Below are positions 8,994 through 16,823 of a stretch of 64,000 nucleotides of DNA, one piece after another (within the stretch, counting starts at the first letter, position 1; every line of letters begins with the position of its first letter). Source of the DNA: Oscillospiraceae bacterium (lineage in GTDB: Bacteria > Bacillota > Clostridia > Oscillospirales > Ruminococcaceae); NCBI GenBank assembly GCA_017533485.1, contig JAFXIC010000013.1, positions 1 through 64,000 of the forward strand, in the 5' to 3' direction. Position numbers and translations under genes: made by a program. The notes below the pieces were generated by a model. It did no database searches. It was not told the origin of the DNA and saw nothing but the letters and a program-made list of their open reading frames with translations.

Positions 8994-9022
8994 ATCATAC
9001 CATATTCTGTCTGAAATGTCAA
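8994..9022 (-). promoter_or_regulatory. Promoter of ktrB-ktrA-M48 operon
   Basis: Minus strand TTGACA (9022-9017), 17-nt spacer, TATGAT (8999-8994). The leader before the AAGGAG is only about 55 nt, too short for a ydaO-type c-di-AMP riboswitch. Confidence 0.65.
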
Positions 9023-9064
9023 TCTTTCAAGCTGTTTTTTCGAAATTTGACGAACGAGAAAATC

Positions 9065-9080
9065 TTACATAAATTTTACA
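9065..9080 (+). promoter_or_regulatory. Pho-box-like direct repeat
   Basis: TTACA at 9065-9069 and again at 9076-9080, spaced 11 bp start to start, as in the TT(A/T/C)ACA direct repeats bound by Bacillus PhoP. It lies directly upstream of a weak -35 (TATCAA, 9090-9095), where an activator would bind. Inference from pattern only. Confidence 0.4.
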
Positions 9081-9089
9081 AAGGGATGA

Positions 9090-9118
9090 TATCAAATCTT
9101 ACGTTCAGGTTTTATAAT
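9090..9118 (+). promoter_or_regulatory. Promoter of the phoB-phoR-like pair
   Basis: TATCAA (9090-9095), 17-nt spacer, perfect TATAAT (9113-9118). The poor -35 next to a good -10 fits activator dependence. Confidence 0.5.
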
Positions 9119-9142
9119 AATTCGTGAAAGTGAGTGAGAATC

Positions 9143-9814
9143 ATGATTTTTTGTGTCGAAGATGATAATGGCATCCGGAATCTGATGCTGTATACATTAA
9201 ATGCTTCGGGGTTTGACGCCCGCGGCTTTCAGGATGCAGCAGAATTCTGGACGGCGCTAAAGGATGAAAAACCACAGCTGATTTTGCTCGATATTATGCT
9301 TCCCGGCGAAGACGGTATCATGATTTTAAAAAAGCTCAAAGCAGATGACAGCACCGCCGATATTCCCGTTATCATGGCAAGCGCTAAGAGTACGGAATAT
9401 GATAAGGTGCTCGGACTGGATCTTGGAGCAGATGATTATCTCGGAAAACCGTTCGGTATGATGGAGATGGTTTCGCGTGTAAAATCTGTACTCCGCAGAG
9501 TCACACCCAAAGACACTTCTATAACCAGAATCGGTATAATCGCGATCAATCCGGCTGGGCATTCTGTTTCGGTCAATGGCACCGAAGTTATCTTGACGCT
9601 CAAAGAATATGATCTATTGAATTTCTTTATGAACCATCACGGAATCGTTTTTTCCAGAGAACAACTTCTTGAAAAAGTATGGGGACATGATTTTCTCGGA
9701 GAAACCAGAACTGTCGATGTTCACGTCGGAACACTCCGCACAAAGCTTGGTGCAGCGGGCGATTATATCACAACCATCCGCGGTGTCGGATATAAAATGG
9801 AGGAAAAAACATGA
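9143..9814 (+). CDS. phoB: OmpR/PhoB-family response regulator
   Basis: 223 residues: receiver domain (1-120) with acidic pocket ED, phospho-acceptor Asp in LLDIMLPGEDG and the conserved Lys in GKPFGM, followed by a winged-helix DNA-binding domain (about 128-223). The partner kinase gene overlaps its stop by ATGA. The kinase and the following Na/Pi carrier suggest that it senses phosphate limitation, hence PhoB/PhoP-like. I start at ATG 9143 because the receiver begins there; an in-frame GTG at 9134 is possible. A paralogue of very similar sequence lies at 52186-52872. The Pho assignment is from context, not from the protein alone. Confidence 0.85.
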   Translation: MIFCVEDDNGIRNLMLYTLNASGFDARGFQDAAEFWTALKDEKPQLILLDIMLPGEDGIMILKKLKADDSTADIPVIMASAKSTEYDKVLGLDLGADDYLGKPFGMMEMVSRVKSVLRRVTPKDTSITRIGIIAINPAGHSVSVNGTEVILTLKEYDLLNFFMNHHGIVFSREQLLEKVWGHDFLGETRTVDVHVGTLRTKLGAAGDYITTIRGVGYKMEEKT

Positions 9815-11517
9815 CGGAAAAATTTTTTCGTTCCATTTTCCTGGTTGTGGTCGCCGTGTTCGTGGCGATGCTCGTTTTAATCATGGGCGTTTTATATGAG
9901 TACTTTTCCTATATACAGATCAATCATCTCAAAACCGAAACCGAACTTTGTGCATCCGCTGTGGAAGCCAAAGGCCTCGAATATCTGAGTAGTCTTTCAA
10001 ACGGTGACTATCGGATTACATGGATTTCAGATGACGGTGCGGTGCTTTTTGATAACAAAGCGCAAGTCGAACAGATGGAAAATCATCTGGAGCGTGAGGA
10101 AATTACAGAGGCGATTACGGATGGCGAAGGACAAAGCATCCGATACTCTGATACACTCATGGAACGCCAGCTTTATTTTGCACAAAAGCTGTCCGATGGA
10201 ACAGTAATCCGTGTTTCTTCCTCGCAAATTGCGCTGTGGTCGCTCGTGCTGTCTATGCTCCAGCCTATCCTGATTGTTATGATTATTGCTGTTGCGCTTT
10301 CCCTCTATCTCGCTTACCGCATATCAAAACGGATTGTGCAGCCGCTCAATGAGCTGGATCTCGATAATCCATCTGCTGAAAATGTATATGAGGAACTCAC
10401 GCCGCTCATTAACCGTATTACAAGCCAGCAAAAACTTCTGAATGCGCAGAAGGACGAACTGAAACAAAAACAAGAGGAGTTTAATACCGCAACCAACAGC
10501 ATGAACGAGGGAATTATTCTTCTCAATAAAACGGGTGCGGTTCTCAGCATCAATCAATCCGCTACAAAAATTCTTGGAATCAGTACATACTGTATCGGAA
10601 AAGACCTGCTTCTCTTTAATAACACCTTTGAAATACAGGAGATTCTGCGTATTGCAGAAACCGGAGAACACGCTGAGAAAATTATTCAGATGAACGGCAG
10701 ACATTATCAGTTCAGCGCAGGCCCGATTCTTTCTGACACCGATGTATCGGCAATCGCACTCATTATCTTTGACATCACCGAAATGGAACGTGCCGAAGAA
10801 GCACGGCGTGAATTTACCGCAAATGTTTCGCACGAATTGAAAACCCCGTTACAAGTTATTTCAGGCAGTGCCGAACTTCTTGCAAGCGGTATGGTCAGAA
10901 ACGAAGATGTCGCGAAGTTTTCCTCCAAAATCCATACGGAAGCCATGCGGATGATTACGCTCGTCGAAGATATTATCAAGCTTTCTCATCTTGATGAGGG
11001 AGCCGAAGATATGAAGTATCAGAGTGTTGATCTTTATGCACTGGCGGAAACAACAGTAAGAGATCTCAAACCTGTGGCGGACGCCTCCGATATCACAATC
11101 CATCTGACAGGCGAAAAAGCAGAGCTCTGGGGAATCCCACAGCTATTATCCGGCATTCTCTATAATCTTTGCGATAATGCCATCAAATACAACCGCGAAG
11201 GCGGTACGATATCCCTCGATATTACCCAAACTCCGCAGACCATTACGCTGAATGTGAGCGATACCGGTATCGGCATCCCGGAGGACGCACTTCCCAGAAT
11301 CTTTGAACGATTCTATCGTGTGGATAAAAGCCGTTCGAAATCCGTTGGCGGTACCGGACTTGGACTTTCGATTGTAAAACATTCCGTATTGCTGCATAAT
11401 GGGGAAATTGAAATCCAAAGTAAGATCGGTGAGGGAACTGTGATCACGATTCTCTTCCCAAAACAATCCCCCAAGTCCACTGAAATCTTGGATGCAGTAT
11501 CATCCCAAAGCATCTAA
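9811..11517 (+). CDS. phoR: PhoR-like sensor histidine kinase
   Basis: 568-residue membrane kinase. Two transmembrane helices (about 8-32 and 145-170) enclose an extracytoplasmic sensor loop. A HAMP-like segment, a PAS domain (about 225-320), the HisKA helix with phospho-acceptor His in VSHELKTPLQ (near 340), and a complete ATPase domain follow: N box LCDNAIKYN, G1 DTGIGIPEDA, F box RIFERFYRVDKSRS, G2 GGTGLGLSI. The order TM-loop-TM-HAMP-PAS-HisKA-HATPase is that of PhoR. It overlaps the regulator gene by 4 nt, indicating translational coupling. Confidence 0.88.
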   Translation: MTEKFFRSIFLVVVAVFVAMLVLIMGVLYEYFSYIQINHLKTETELCASAVEAKGLEYLSSLSNGDYRITWISDDGAVLFDNKAQVEQMENHLEREEITEAITDGEGQSIRYSDTLMERQLYFAQKLSDGTVIRVSSSQIALWSLVLSMLQPILIVMIIAVALSLYLAYRISKRIVQPLNELDLDNPSAENVYEELTPLINRITSQQKLLNAQKDELKQKQEEFNTATNSMNEGIILLNKTGAVLSINQSATKILGISTYCIGKDLLLFNNTFEIQEILRIAETGEHAEKIIQMNGRHYQFSAGPILSDTDVSAIALIIFDITEMERAEEARREFTANVSHELKTPLQVISGSAELLASGMVRNEDVAKFSSKIHTEAMRMITLVEDIIKLSHLDEGAEDMKYQSVDLYALAETTVRDLKPVADASDITIHLTGEKAELWGIPQLLSGILYNLCDNAIKYNREGGTISLDITQTPQTITLNVSDTGIGIPEDALPRIFERFYRVDKSRSKSVGGTGLGLSIVKHSVLLHNGEIEIQSKIGEGTVITILFPKQSPKSTEILDAVSSQSI

Positions 11518-11575
11518 CATCGTGCATCTGCGGCATATGCTGCAAAATATAATTATCTGAAAGAGAGTAAAAACC

Positions 11576-13324
11576 ATGGACATCTTTAATGTATTATCAA
11601 TGATTGGCGGACTTTGTCTGTTTCTCTTTGGCATGACGCTGATGGGAGAGGCACTCGAACGCTGTGCCGGCGGAAAGCTCCATACGGTTCTGTCCAGGAT
11701 GACATCAAACAAATTCGTCGGATTCCTGACCGGTTGCGGTGTAACCTGCGTAATCCAGAGTTCTTCCGCAACAACGGTTATGGTCGTTGGTTTTGTAAAC
11801 TCCGGTCTGATGACGTTAAGACAGGCTGCCAATGTTATCATGGGCGCAAACGTCGGTACAACCATCACAGGATGGCTGTTGTCGCTGGGTGGAATCAGCG
11901 GTGAATCTACATTTGTCAAACTCATGAAACCATCCTCTTTCACACCGATTCTTGCCCTCATCGGTATCTGCTTCATGATGTTCAGCAAAAAGCATTCGAA
12001 AAAGGACATTGGTATTATTTTACTTGGATTCGCAACATTGATGTTCGGTATGGATACAATGTCCGACGCTGTTTCCGGTCTTGCGGATGTCCCCGAGTTC
12101 CAGCAGCTCTTTATCATGTTCAAAAACCCGATTCTCGGACTCATCGCCGGCGCACTTTTAACCGGTGTGATTCAGTCCAGTTCTGCTGCCGTCGGTATTT
12201 TACAGGCACTCGCTATGACCGGACAGGTTTCCTTTGGTGCAGCCATTCCGATTGTCATGGGTACTGCAATCGGTACTTGTGCGACTGCAATGCTCTCCTC
12301 GATCGGTGCGAAAAAAGAAGCAAAGCGTGCGGCAGTCGTACATCTCCTCTTTAATGTTGTCGGTTCCGCAATCTGGCTTGCTGTTTATGCAATCGTTCGT
12401 GCAATTTTCATGCCCGATATTCTGGATCAGCCCGCTTCTATGGTTGGTATCGCAGTCGTCAATACTGCATTTAAAGTTGCGGCAACTGTTGTACTGTTCC
12501 CCTTCTCTGCTATGCTTGTCAATCTCGCAAAGAAACTCGTTCCCGACAGCAAGACAGTAGAAAAGACTGTCCGACTGGACGATCGTCTCCTTGTAACTCC
12601 GCCGCTTGCACTGGGTCAGGCTCGCACTGTCGCAATCGAAATGGCGCAGAAAGCAATCACCTCTCTGATCGCTTCGATCGGCGTTTTCACCGGATATTCC
12701 GCAGATGCTGCAAAACAAATCCGTGAAGATGAAGACAGCTGTGACGAACTCGAAGATATTCTCGGTACCTATCTCGTCAAGCTCAGTGCGGAACAGCTTG
12801 GTGAAAAGGAAAGTGAAGAGGCGACTGCGCTCCTAAAATCCATCGGAGACTTAGAACGTATTTCTGACCATGCGGTGAATATTCTCGAATCTGCGGAAGA
12901 GCTGCGTGACAAGAACCTTACCCTTACCGAACAAGCCCTGAAAGAATATGATGTAATTTCTTCCGCAGTGAAAGAAGTTCTGGAGCTCTCTCTCAAAGCC
13001 TTTGAAAACAGTGATGTCGAGAGTGCCGCCTATGTTGAACCGCTCGAACAGGTCATTGACCAGCTCAAGGAACAGCTTCGCACCAATCATATTCTGCGTA
13101 TGCAGGACGGTAAGTGCAGCGTACAGGTCGGCTTTGTCTGGTCTGATATCCTCACAAACCTCGAGCGTGTCAGCGACCATTGTTCCAATATCGCCTGCTG
13201 TGTCATTGATATGGCGCAGCACAATCTCAATGTACACCAGTCGCTGCGTGATACACGCCACGGAAATCCCCAGTACGACAAGATGCTTGAAACCTACACC
13301 AACAAATACTCCATTTCCATATAA
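11576..13324 (+). CDS. Na+/phosphate cotransporter (NptA/YjbB family) with C-terminal PhoU-like domain
   Basis: 582 residues. The membrane part carries the duplicated family signature QSSSATTVMVVGF (about 62-74) and QSSSAAVGILQA (about 201-212), each inside an inverted repeat of hydrophobic helices. From about residue 350 it becomes a soluble helical PhoU-like domain. Family members carry phosphate with sodium, in some bacteria outward. It starts 58 nt after the kinase gene with no terminator between, so it probably belongs to the same operon, which supports the phosphate role of the two-component pair. Confidence 0.88.
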   Translation: MDIFNVLSMIGGLCLFLFGMTLMGEALERCAGGKLHTVLSRMTSNKFVGFLTGCGVTCVIQSSSATTVMVVGFVNSGLMTLRQAANVIMGANVGTTITGWLLSLGGISGESTFVKLMKPSSFTPILALIGICFMMFSKKHSKKDIGIILLGFATLMFGMDTMSDAVSGLADVPEFQQLFIMFKNPILGLIAGALLTGVIQSSSAAVGILQALAMTGQVSFGAAIPIVMGTAIGTCATAMLSSIGAKKEAKRAAVVHLLFNVVGSAIWLAVYAIVRAIFMPDILDQPASMVGIAVVNTAFKVAATVVLFPFSAMLVNLAKKLVPDSKTVEKTVRLDDRLLVTPPLALGQARTVAIEMAQKAITSLIASIGVFTGYSADAAKQIREDEDSCDELEDILGTYLVKLSAEQLGEKESEEATALLKSIGDLERISDHAVNILESAEELRDKNLTLTEQALKEYDVISSAVKEVLELSLKAFENSDVESAAYVEPLEQVIDQLKEQLRTNHILRMQDGKCSVQVGFVWSDILTNLERVSDHCSNIACCVIDMAQHNLNVHQSLRDTRHGNPQYDKMLETYTNKYSISI

Positions 13325-13328
13325 TACG

Positions 13329-13370
13329 AAATGCTATGAGATGAGGAACACTCCATCTCATAGCATTTTA
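13329..13370 (+). terminator. Terminator of the phosphate operon
   Basis: Arms AAATGCTATGAGATG and CATCTCATAGCATTT form a 15-bp stem followed by TTATTG, directly after the cotransporter stop. Confidence 0.8.
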
Positions 13371-13379
13371 TTGCAAGTA

Positions 13380-13415
13380 AATCGGCGATACATGATATGT
13401 ACCGCCGATACTTTT
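13380..13415. terminator. Second hairpin terminator, likely serving the AIM24 gene
   Basis: ATCGGCGATAC and GTACCGCCGAT pair. A TTTTTT run follows on the plus strand and a shorter T run on the minus strand. Confidence 0.55.
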
Positions 13416-13418
13416 TTC

Positions 13419-14123
13419 TTATGAACTTTTTACTACAATATACGGCTGAATTGCACTCGCCAGAACATTTGCCGGCATTGTTTGCAGCCAGATTCTGCCG
13501 GGGCCGGTTACTCTCGTGTTAAAGAGGCCTTCGCCGCCCAGCAATGCATTACCGATTCCCTTTACACCCTCAACGTCCACAGAACAGGTCTCTTCCATTG
13601 CTGCGAGGTAGCCGGTATCCACCATCATGGACTGACCTGCGCCAAGAACATATTCGCAAACGCAGCCGTTGATTTCTAAGAAGACCATACCGTTTCCGCT
13701 GAAACGCTGCATAATAAAGCCTTCACCGCCGAATAAGCCTGCGCCGATTTTTTTCTGGAAGAAAATATTCATATTGACACCCGGAGTATTTGCCAGATAT
13801 GCAGATTTTTGTGCGACAATTCCGCTTCTGCTGACATCAAAGCACATGATGTTGCCGGGGAATGTTGCCGCAAAGGCAATCATACCTTCTCCGCCGGTTG
13901 CGCAATATGTATTACGAAATACGGATTCTCCGGTGACAGCACTTCTTGCCATTTTACCGAGTGCGCCGAGCACACCGCCACCGCCGCCGCTGCCAAAACC
14001 GGTGTTCATCGACATTGTGGTTGTCATCCATGACATCGCACCCTTCTGACATTCGATGCTTTCACCCGGCTGTAATTTACAGATCAACACAGGCAATGGT
14101 GCATTTTTTACTTCATATTCCAT
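13419..14123 (-). CDS. AIM24/TIGR00266-family protein
   Basis: 234-residue cytoplasmic protein of the AIM24 (TIGR00266) family, a beta-rich tubby-like fold whose bacterial function is unknown. Family hallmarks are the opening LPVLICKLQPGESIECQKGAMSWM-type segment (residues 9-32), a Gly-rich loop GFGSGGGGG and the GEGLFN segment near the end. ATG 14123 follows GGAGG by 8 nt. It has its own promoter at 14169-14197 and appears monocistronic. Confidence 0.88.
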   Translation of the reverse strand: MEYEVKNAPLPVLICKLQPGESIECQKGAMSWMTTTMSMNTGFGSGGGGGVLGALGKMARSAVTGESVFRNTYCATGGEGMIAFAATFPGNIMCFDVSRSGIVAQKSAYLANTPGVNMNIFFQKKIGAGLFGGEGFIMQRFSGNGMVFLEINGCVCEYVLGAGQSMMVDTGYLAAMEETCSVDVEGVKGIGNALLGGEGLFNTRVTGPGRIWLQTMPANVLASAIQPYIVVKSS

Positions 14124-14168
14124 ACAAGACCCTCCGTTAATATAAATTCAGGGGGATTCCCCTGTTTT

Positions 14169-14197
14169 ATTGTAGCATAGAACTTTTATTTTGTCAA
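14169..14197 (-). promoter_or_regulatory. Promoter of the AIM24-family gene
   Basis: Minus strand TTGACA (14197-14192), 17-nt spacer, TACAAT (14174-14169). Confidence 0.65.
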
Positions 14198-14263
14198 TAT
14201 AAATATAATTCTATCGTGTTTGAAAAAAGACTGAATATGTCATTCTGAGCAGACGATTCCTAC

Positions 14264-14293
14264 TTTACAAGCTTTTCACTCCTATGCTATAAT
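14264..14293 (+). promoter_or_regulatory. Promoter of the dockerin-expansin gene
   Basis: TTTACA (14264-14269), 18-nt spacer, TATAAT (14288-14293). The -10 is preceded by TATGC rather than an extended TG. The 5' leader is about 50 nt. Confidence 0.6.
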
Positions 14294-14348
14294 ATGGTAA
14301 AATACTGCGATTGATTCTCAGAACCAATCAAAAAGGAGTGTGAAATTC

Positions 14349-15257
14349 ATGTTCAGAATTCGAAAAACAGTAGCTGCGATCCTGATTTCAGCGGCATATT
14401 TGATATTCAGTTCCGGTGACGTATGGAGTGCGGAAACCGATGAACCGACAATGGGTGATCTCGATTTGGATGGCAGCGTTACGAAATCAGATGCAGAAAT
14501 TATGCTCTCCTATTTACAGGGGAAAATCGAGATTTCTGATTCCGCGGGAAAATCCGGTGATCTGAATTCGGATAAACAGCTGAATGCTGTGGATTTTACG
14601 CTTCTGAAACGCATACTCCTTGCACAGTCAACAACTCACACCGACATCAAAGGCGAAATTCATTCGGGATTCGCAACATTCTATGGCGGTGGATATGAAG
14701 GTGGATGTGCAATGCTAGATCCGATTTCCAAGGATGATTACTGGATTACAGCAATGAATCTGCCGGATTGGGACTGTGCAAGACTGGCGGGCGCTTTTTT
14801 AGAAGTCACAGGCGAGCTGGGTACGATTCAGGTGCTTGTGACCGATCTTCTTCCGGAAGGGGCAAAGGGCGATCTCGATTTATATGTCGATGCATTCCCT
14901 TTGATTGCACCCGCCGAAAAAGGAAAGGTTCCTGTGACATGGAAGATTATTCCGCTCGATTCCGCTGAAGATGCACCGGTTTCTTATGTCTATAAGGAAG
15001 GTTCTTCGGAATTCTGGTGTGGTGTTCAGGTTCGAAACCATCGTTATCCGATCGAAAAATTTGAATATCTGGATGCTAAGTCCGGTGAATTCGTTTCGGT
15101 AGAACGCCGTAATTATAATTTCTTTGAGTCGAAAGATATGGGTGCAGGTCCATTCACCTTCCGTATCACCGATATTTACGGCTCAGTTATCATCGACAAG
15201 AATATTCCCCTTACGCCGGATGAAATGCAGATCGGTCATGTACAGTTTCCTTTATAG
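14349..15257 (+). CDS. Cellulosomal expansin: signal peptide, dockerin, expansin (EXLX-like)
   Basis: 302 residues. After the signal peptide (about 1-28) comes a type I dockerin of two calcium-binding repeats, DLDLDGSVTKSD and DLNSDKQLNAVD, each followed by a helix (about 36-98). The remainder (about 105-302) matches bacterial EXLX1 expansins: the D1 barrel with GFATFYGGGYEGG and the catalytic-type Asp in VTDLLPEGAKGDLDL, then the D2 cellulose-binding domain with EGSSEFWCGVQVRNHRYP, RNYNFF and the terminal GHVQFP. One of the paired binding Trp residues of D2 is Phe here. Expansins loosen cellulose packing without hydrolysis. The dockerin should plug it into a scaffoldin cohesin outside the cell. 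ATG 14349 sits 10 nt after AAGGAG; an upstream GTG at 14340 is too close to it. Confidence 0.88.
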   Translation: MFRIRKTVAAILISAAYLIFSSGDVWSAETDEPTMGDLDLDGSVTKSDAEIMLSYLQGKIEISDSAGKSGDLNSDKQLNAVDFTLLKRILLAQSTTHTDIKGEIHSGFATFYGGGYEGGCAMLDPISKDDYWITAMNLPDWDCARLAGAFLEVTGELGTIQVLVTDLLPEGAKGDLDLYVDAFPLIAPAEKGKVPVTWKIIPLDSAEDAPVSYVYKEGSSEFWCGVQVRNHRYPIEKFEYLDAKSGEFVSVERRNYNFFESKDMGAGPFTFRITDIYGSVIIDKNIPLTPDEMQIGHVQFPL

Positions 15258-15265
15258 CGAAATAT

Positions 15266-16093
15266 TCATGTTTCATCCGTAAACGTATAGCCGCAGTAGA
15301 ATTCTTCCGCACAGTCTCCCAGAATTTCCTTCAAAATCCGAAATGCACGTTTACCGGTACAATGTCCCGTCAGAACTTTCTCAATCCCCGTTTGCTTGAC
15401 ACGATTTGCAAACTGCGCAATCTCCTGATCGGATAACCGGAACAAATGAAATCCGCCGATGATTGCATATATTTTCTGACCGGGAAATGCTTTGGCGATT
15501 TCTGTGATAATATTATCTGCGCCGCCGTGTGAGCAGCTATTGAATATCACAAGTCCGCGCTTTGTTTCGAGCACAAGACTTTGTTCATGTGCAAAATCAT
15601 CAATCTCCCAAGCATTCTCCGTTTTTCGGAACATATTCGCTTTTCTTCCGATTTCCTCCAGTCCCTTTGTTTCATGCGGAATCAGCCACGCGCCGTCATA
15701 TAATCGGTGGCGTCCGTCCACATACGAGATCCGATCCCGATATTTCCGCAGTGTTCCTCTCCGGATTCCGATATATTTCTTGAAAATTCCGTGTTTGCTG
15801 TAACAGTTTTCCGCGGACCCTTTGCGCAGATAAAATTTCGCTTTGGTATTTTCCGAGAAAAATTTTGCCATCCCGTTTGCATGATCAAAATGTGCATGGG
15901 ACAGCACGCCATACGAAATATCTGTCAAAGAAAGTCCAAGTTTTTCTGCGTTTTTCGAAAAGCTGCTGCCGGAACCTGTGTCCAGCAGAATTGTCTTGCC
16001 GCGATGATTGATATGAATCGCCAACCCCCATTCGCCTTTCAGATTTTCCTTCGATTCATTGTCAATCAGGACGGTCATTTGAAACTCGCTCAT
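15266..16093 (-). CDS. Metallo-beta-lactamase-fold hydrolase
   Basis: 275 residues of the MBL superfamily, in the branch annotated near dihydropteridine-type (ribofuranosyl-aminobenzene phosphate synthase) proteins. Metal ligands are visible in SHAHFDHANG (HxHxDH, about 86-95), CSHGGADN (about 187) and GHCTGKRAF (about 243). There is no signal peptide, so it is cytoplasmic. Substrate unknown; archaeal homologues act in methanopterin synthesis, which does not apply here. It converges on the expansin gene with only 8 nt between stops and no terminator visible there. Confidence 0.8.
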   Translation of the reverse strand: MSEFQMTVLIDNESKENLKGEWGLAIHINHRGKTILLDTGSGSSFSKNAEKLGLSLTDISYGVLSHAHFDHANGMAKFFSENTKAKFYLRKGSAENCYSKHGIFKKYIGIRRGTLRKYRDRISYVDGRHRLYDGAWLIPHETKGLEEIGRKANMFRKTENAWEIDDFAHEQSLVLETKRGLVIFNSCSHGGADNIITEIAKAFPGQKIYAIIGGFHLFRLSDQEIAQFANRVKQTGIEKVLTGHCTGKRAFRILKEILGDCAEEFYCGYTFTDET

Positions 16094-16131
16094 CTTTATA
16101 TCACCTTTCAGGATTATGATTTTACATTGTT

Positions 16132-16160
16132 ATTATAAATTGTTTTGTTTCAAATGTCAA
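16132..16160 (-). promoter_or_regulatory. Promoter of the MBL-fold gene
   Basis: Minus strand TTGACA (16160-16155), 17-nt spacer, TATAAT (16137-16132): a perfect consensus promoter. Confidence 0.75.
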
Positions 16161-16257
16161 TCGGTTTCTGATGCAGTGTCTTAACTTCTGATGTGTGATA
16201 TGATAAAATAGTAGTGGTAACCTGCCACAATCCTCATCGCGAAAGGAAATGTTAGAT

Positions 16258-16767
16258 ATGAATTATTGTAAAAAATGCGGGAGCGTAATTCCCGACGGTC
16301 AGACACAATGCCCCAACTGTATTCCCGAAAAGAATATTGACATCGAGAACAAACTTCGTGAGGCCGGTAATTATGTCAAAAATACCGCGACCGATATCCT
16401 TGCCGACTGTCCCGATCATACCCATACATTCGAAGGCTATGATATTCTCGCAAATCGCAACTACTGTATCTTATCCTATCTGTCATGGCTTTGTGTGATT
16501 CCGATTTTCAAATGCCGTTCCCCTTATGCCAGATTCCACGCCAATCAAGGGTTGATTCTCGCCATTGTCAGCACCATTCTCTTTCTCATCAGCGGTACTG
16601 TTGACTTTTTCTTAGGAAACGCTTTCCTGCTCTCAATTATCCCAACGATTCTGAAAATCCTGATTCGCCTTGTAGTGGCTGCATATTCTTGTCTGGGTAT
16701 TTATAATGCCGTTACCCACAAAGCAAGAGAGCTTCCCCTGATCGGCAAATTCCAGCTCCTGAAATAA
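16258..16767 (+). CDS. Zinc-ribbon membrane protein (DUF4870/Tic20-like)
   Basis: 169 residues. An N-terminal zinc ribbon (CKKCG...CPNC, residues 3-20) is followed by a polar linker and three hydrophobic segments. The segment ILSYLSWLCVIPIF...YARFHANQG is typical of the small DUF4870/Tic20-like membrane family. Function unknown. I chose ATG 16258, where zinc-ribbon proteins normally begin (MNYCKKCG); an ATG at 16249 in the same frame is only 2 nt from the AAAGGA. No terminator separates it from the MATE gene 56 nt downstream, so they may share a transcript. Confidence 0.75.
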   Translation: MNYCKKCGSVIPDGQTQCPNCIPEKNIDIENKLREAGNYVKNTATDILADCPDHTHTFEGYDILANRNYCILSYLSWLCVIPIFKCRSPYARFHANQGLILAIVSTILFLISGTVDFFLGNAFLLSIIPTILKILIRLVVAAYSCLGIYNAVTHKARELPLIGKFQLLK

Positions 16768-16823
16768 CAGAACACTCCCAGATTTCACACCTCATTTCTA
16801 TCCGTACAGGGAGATGAAAAATA

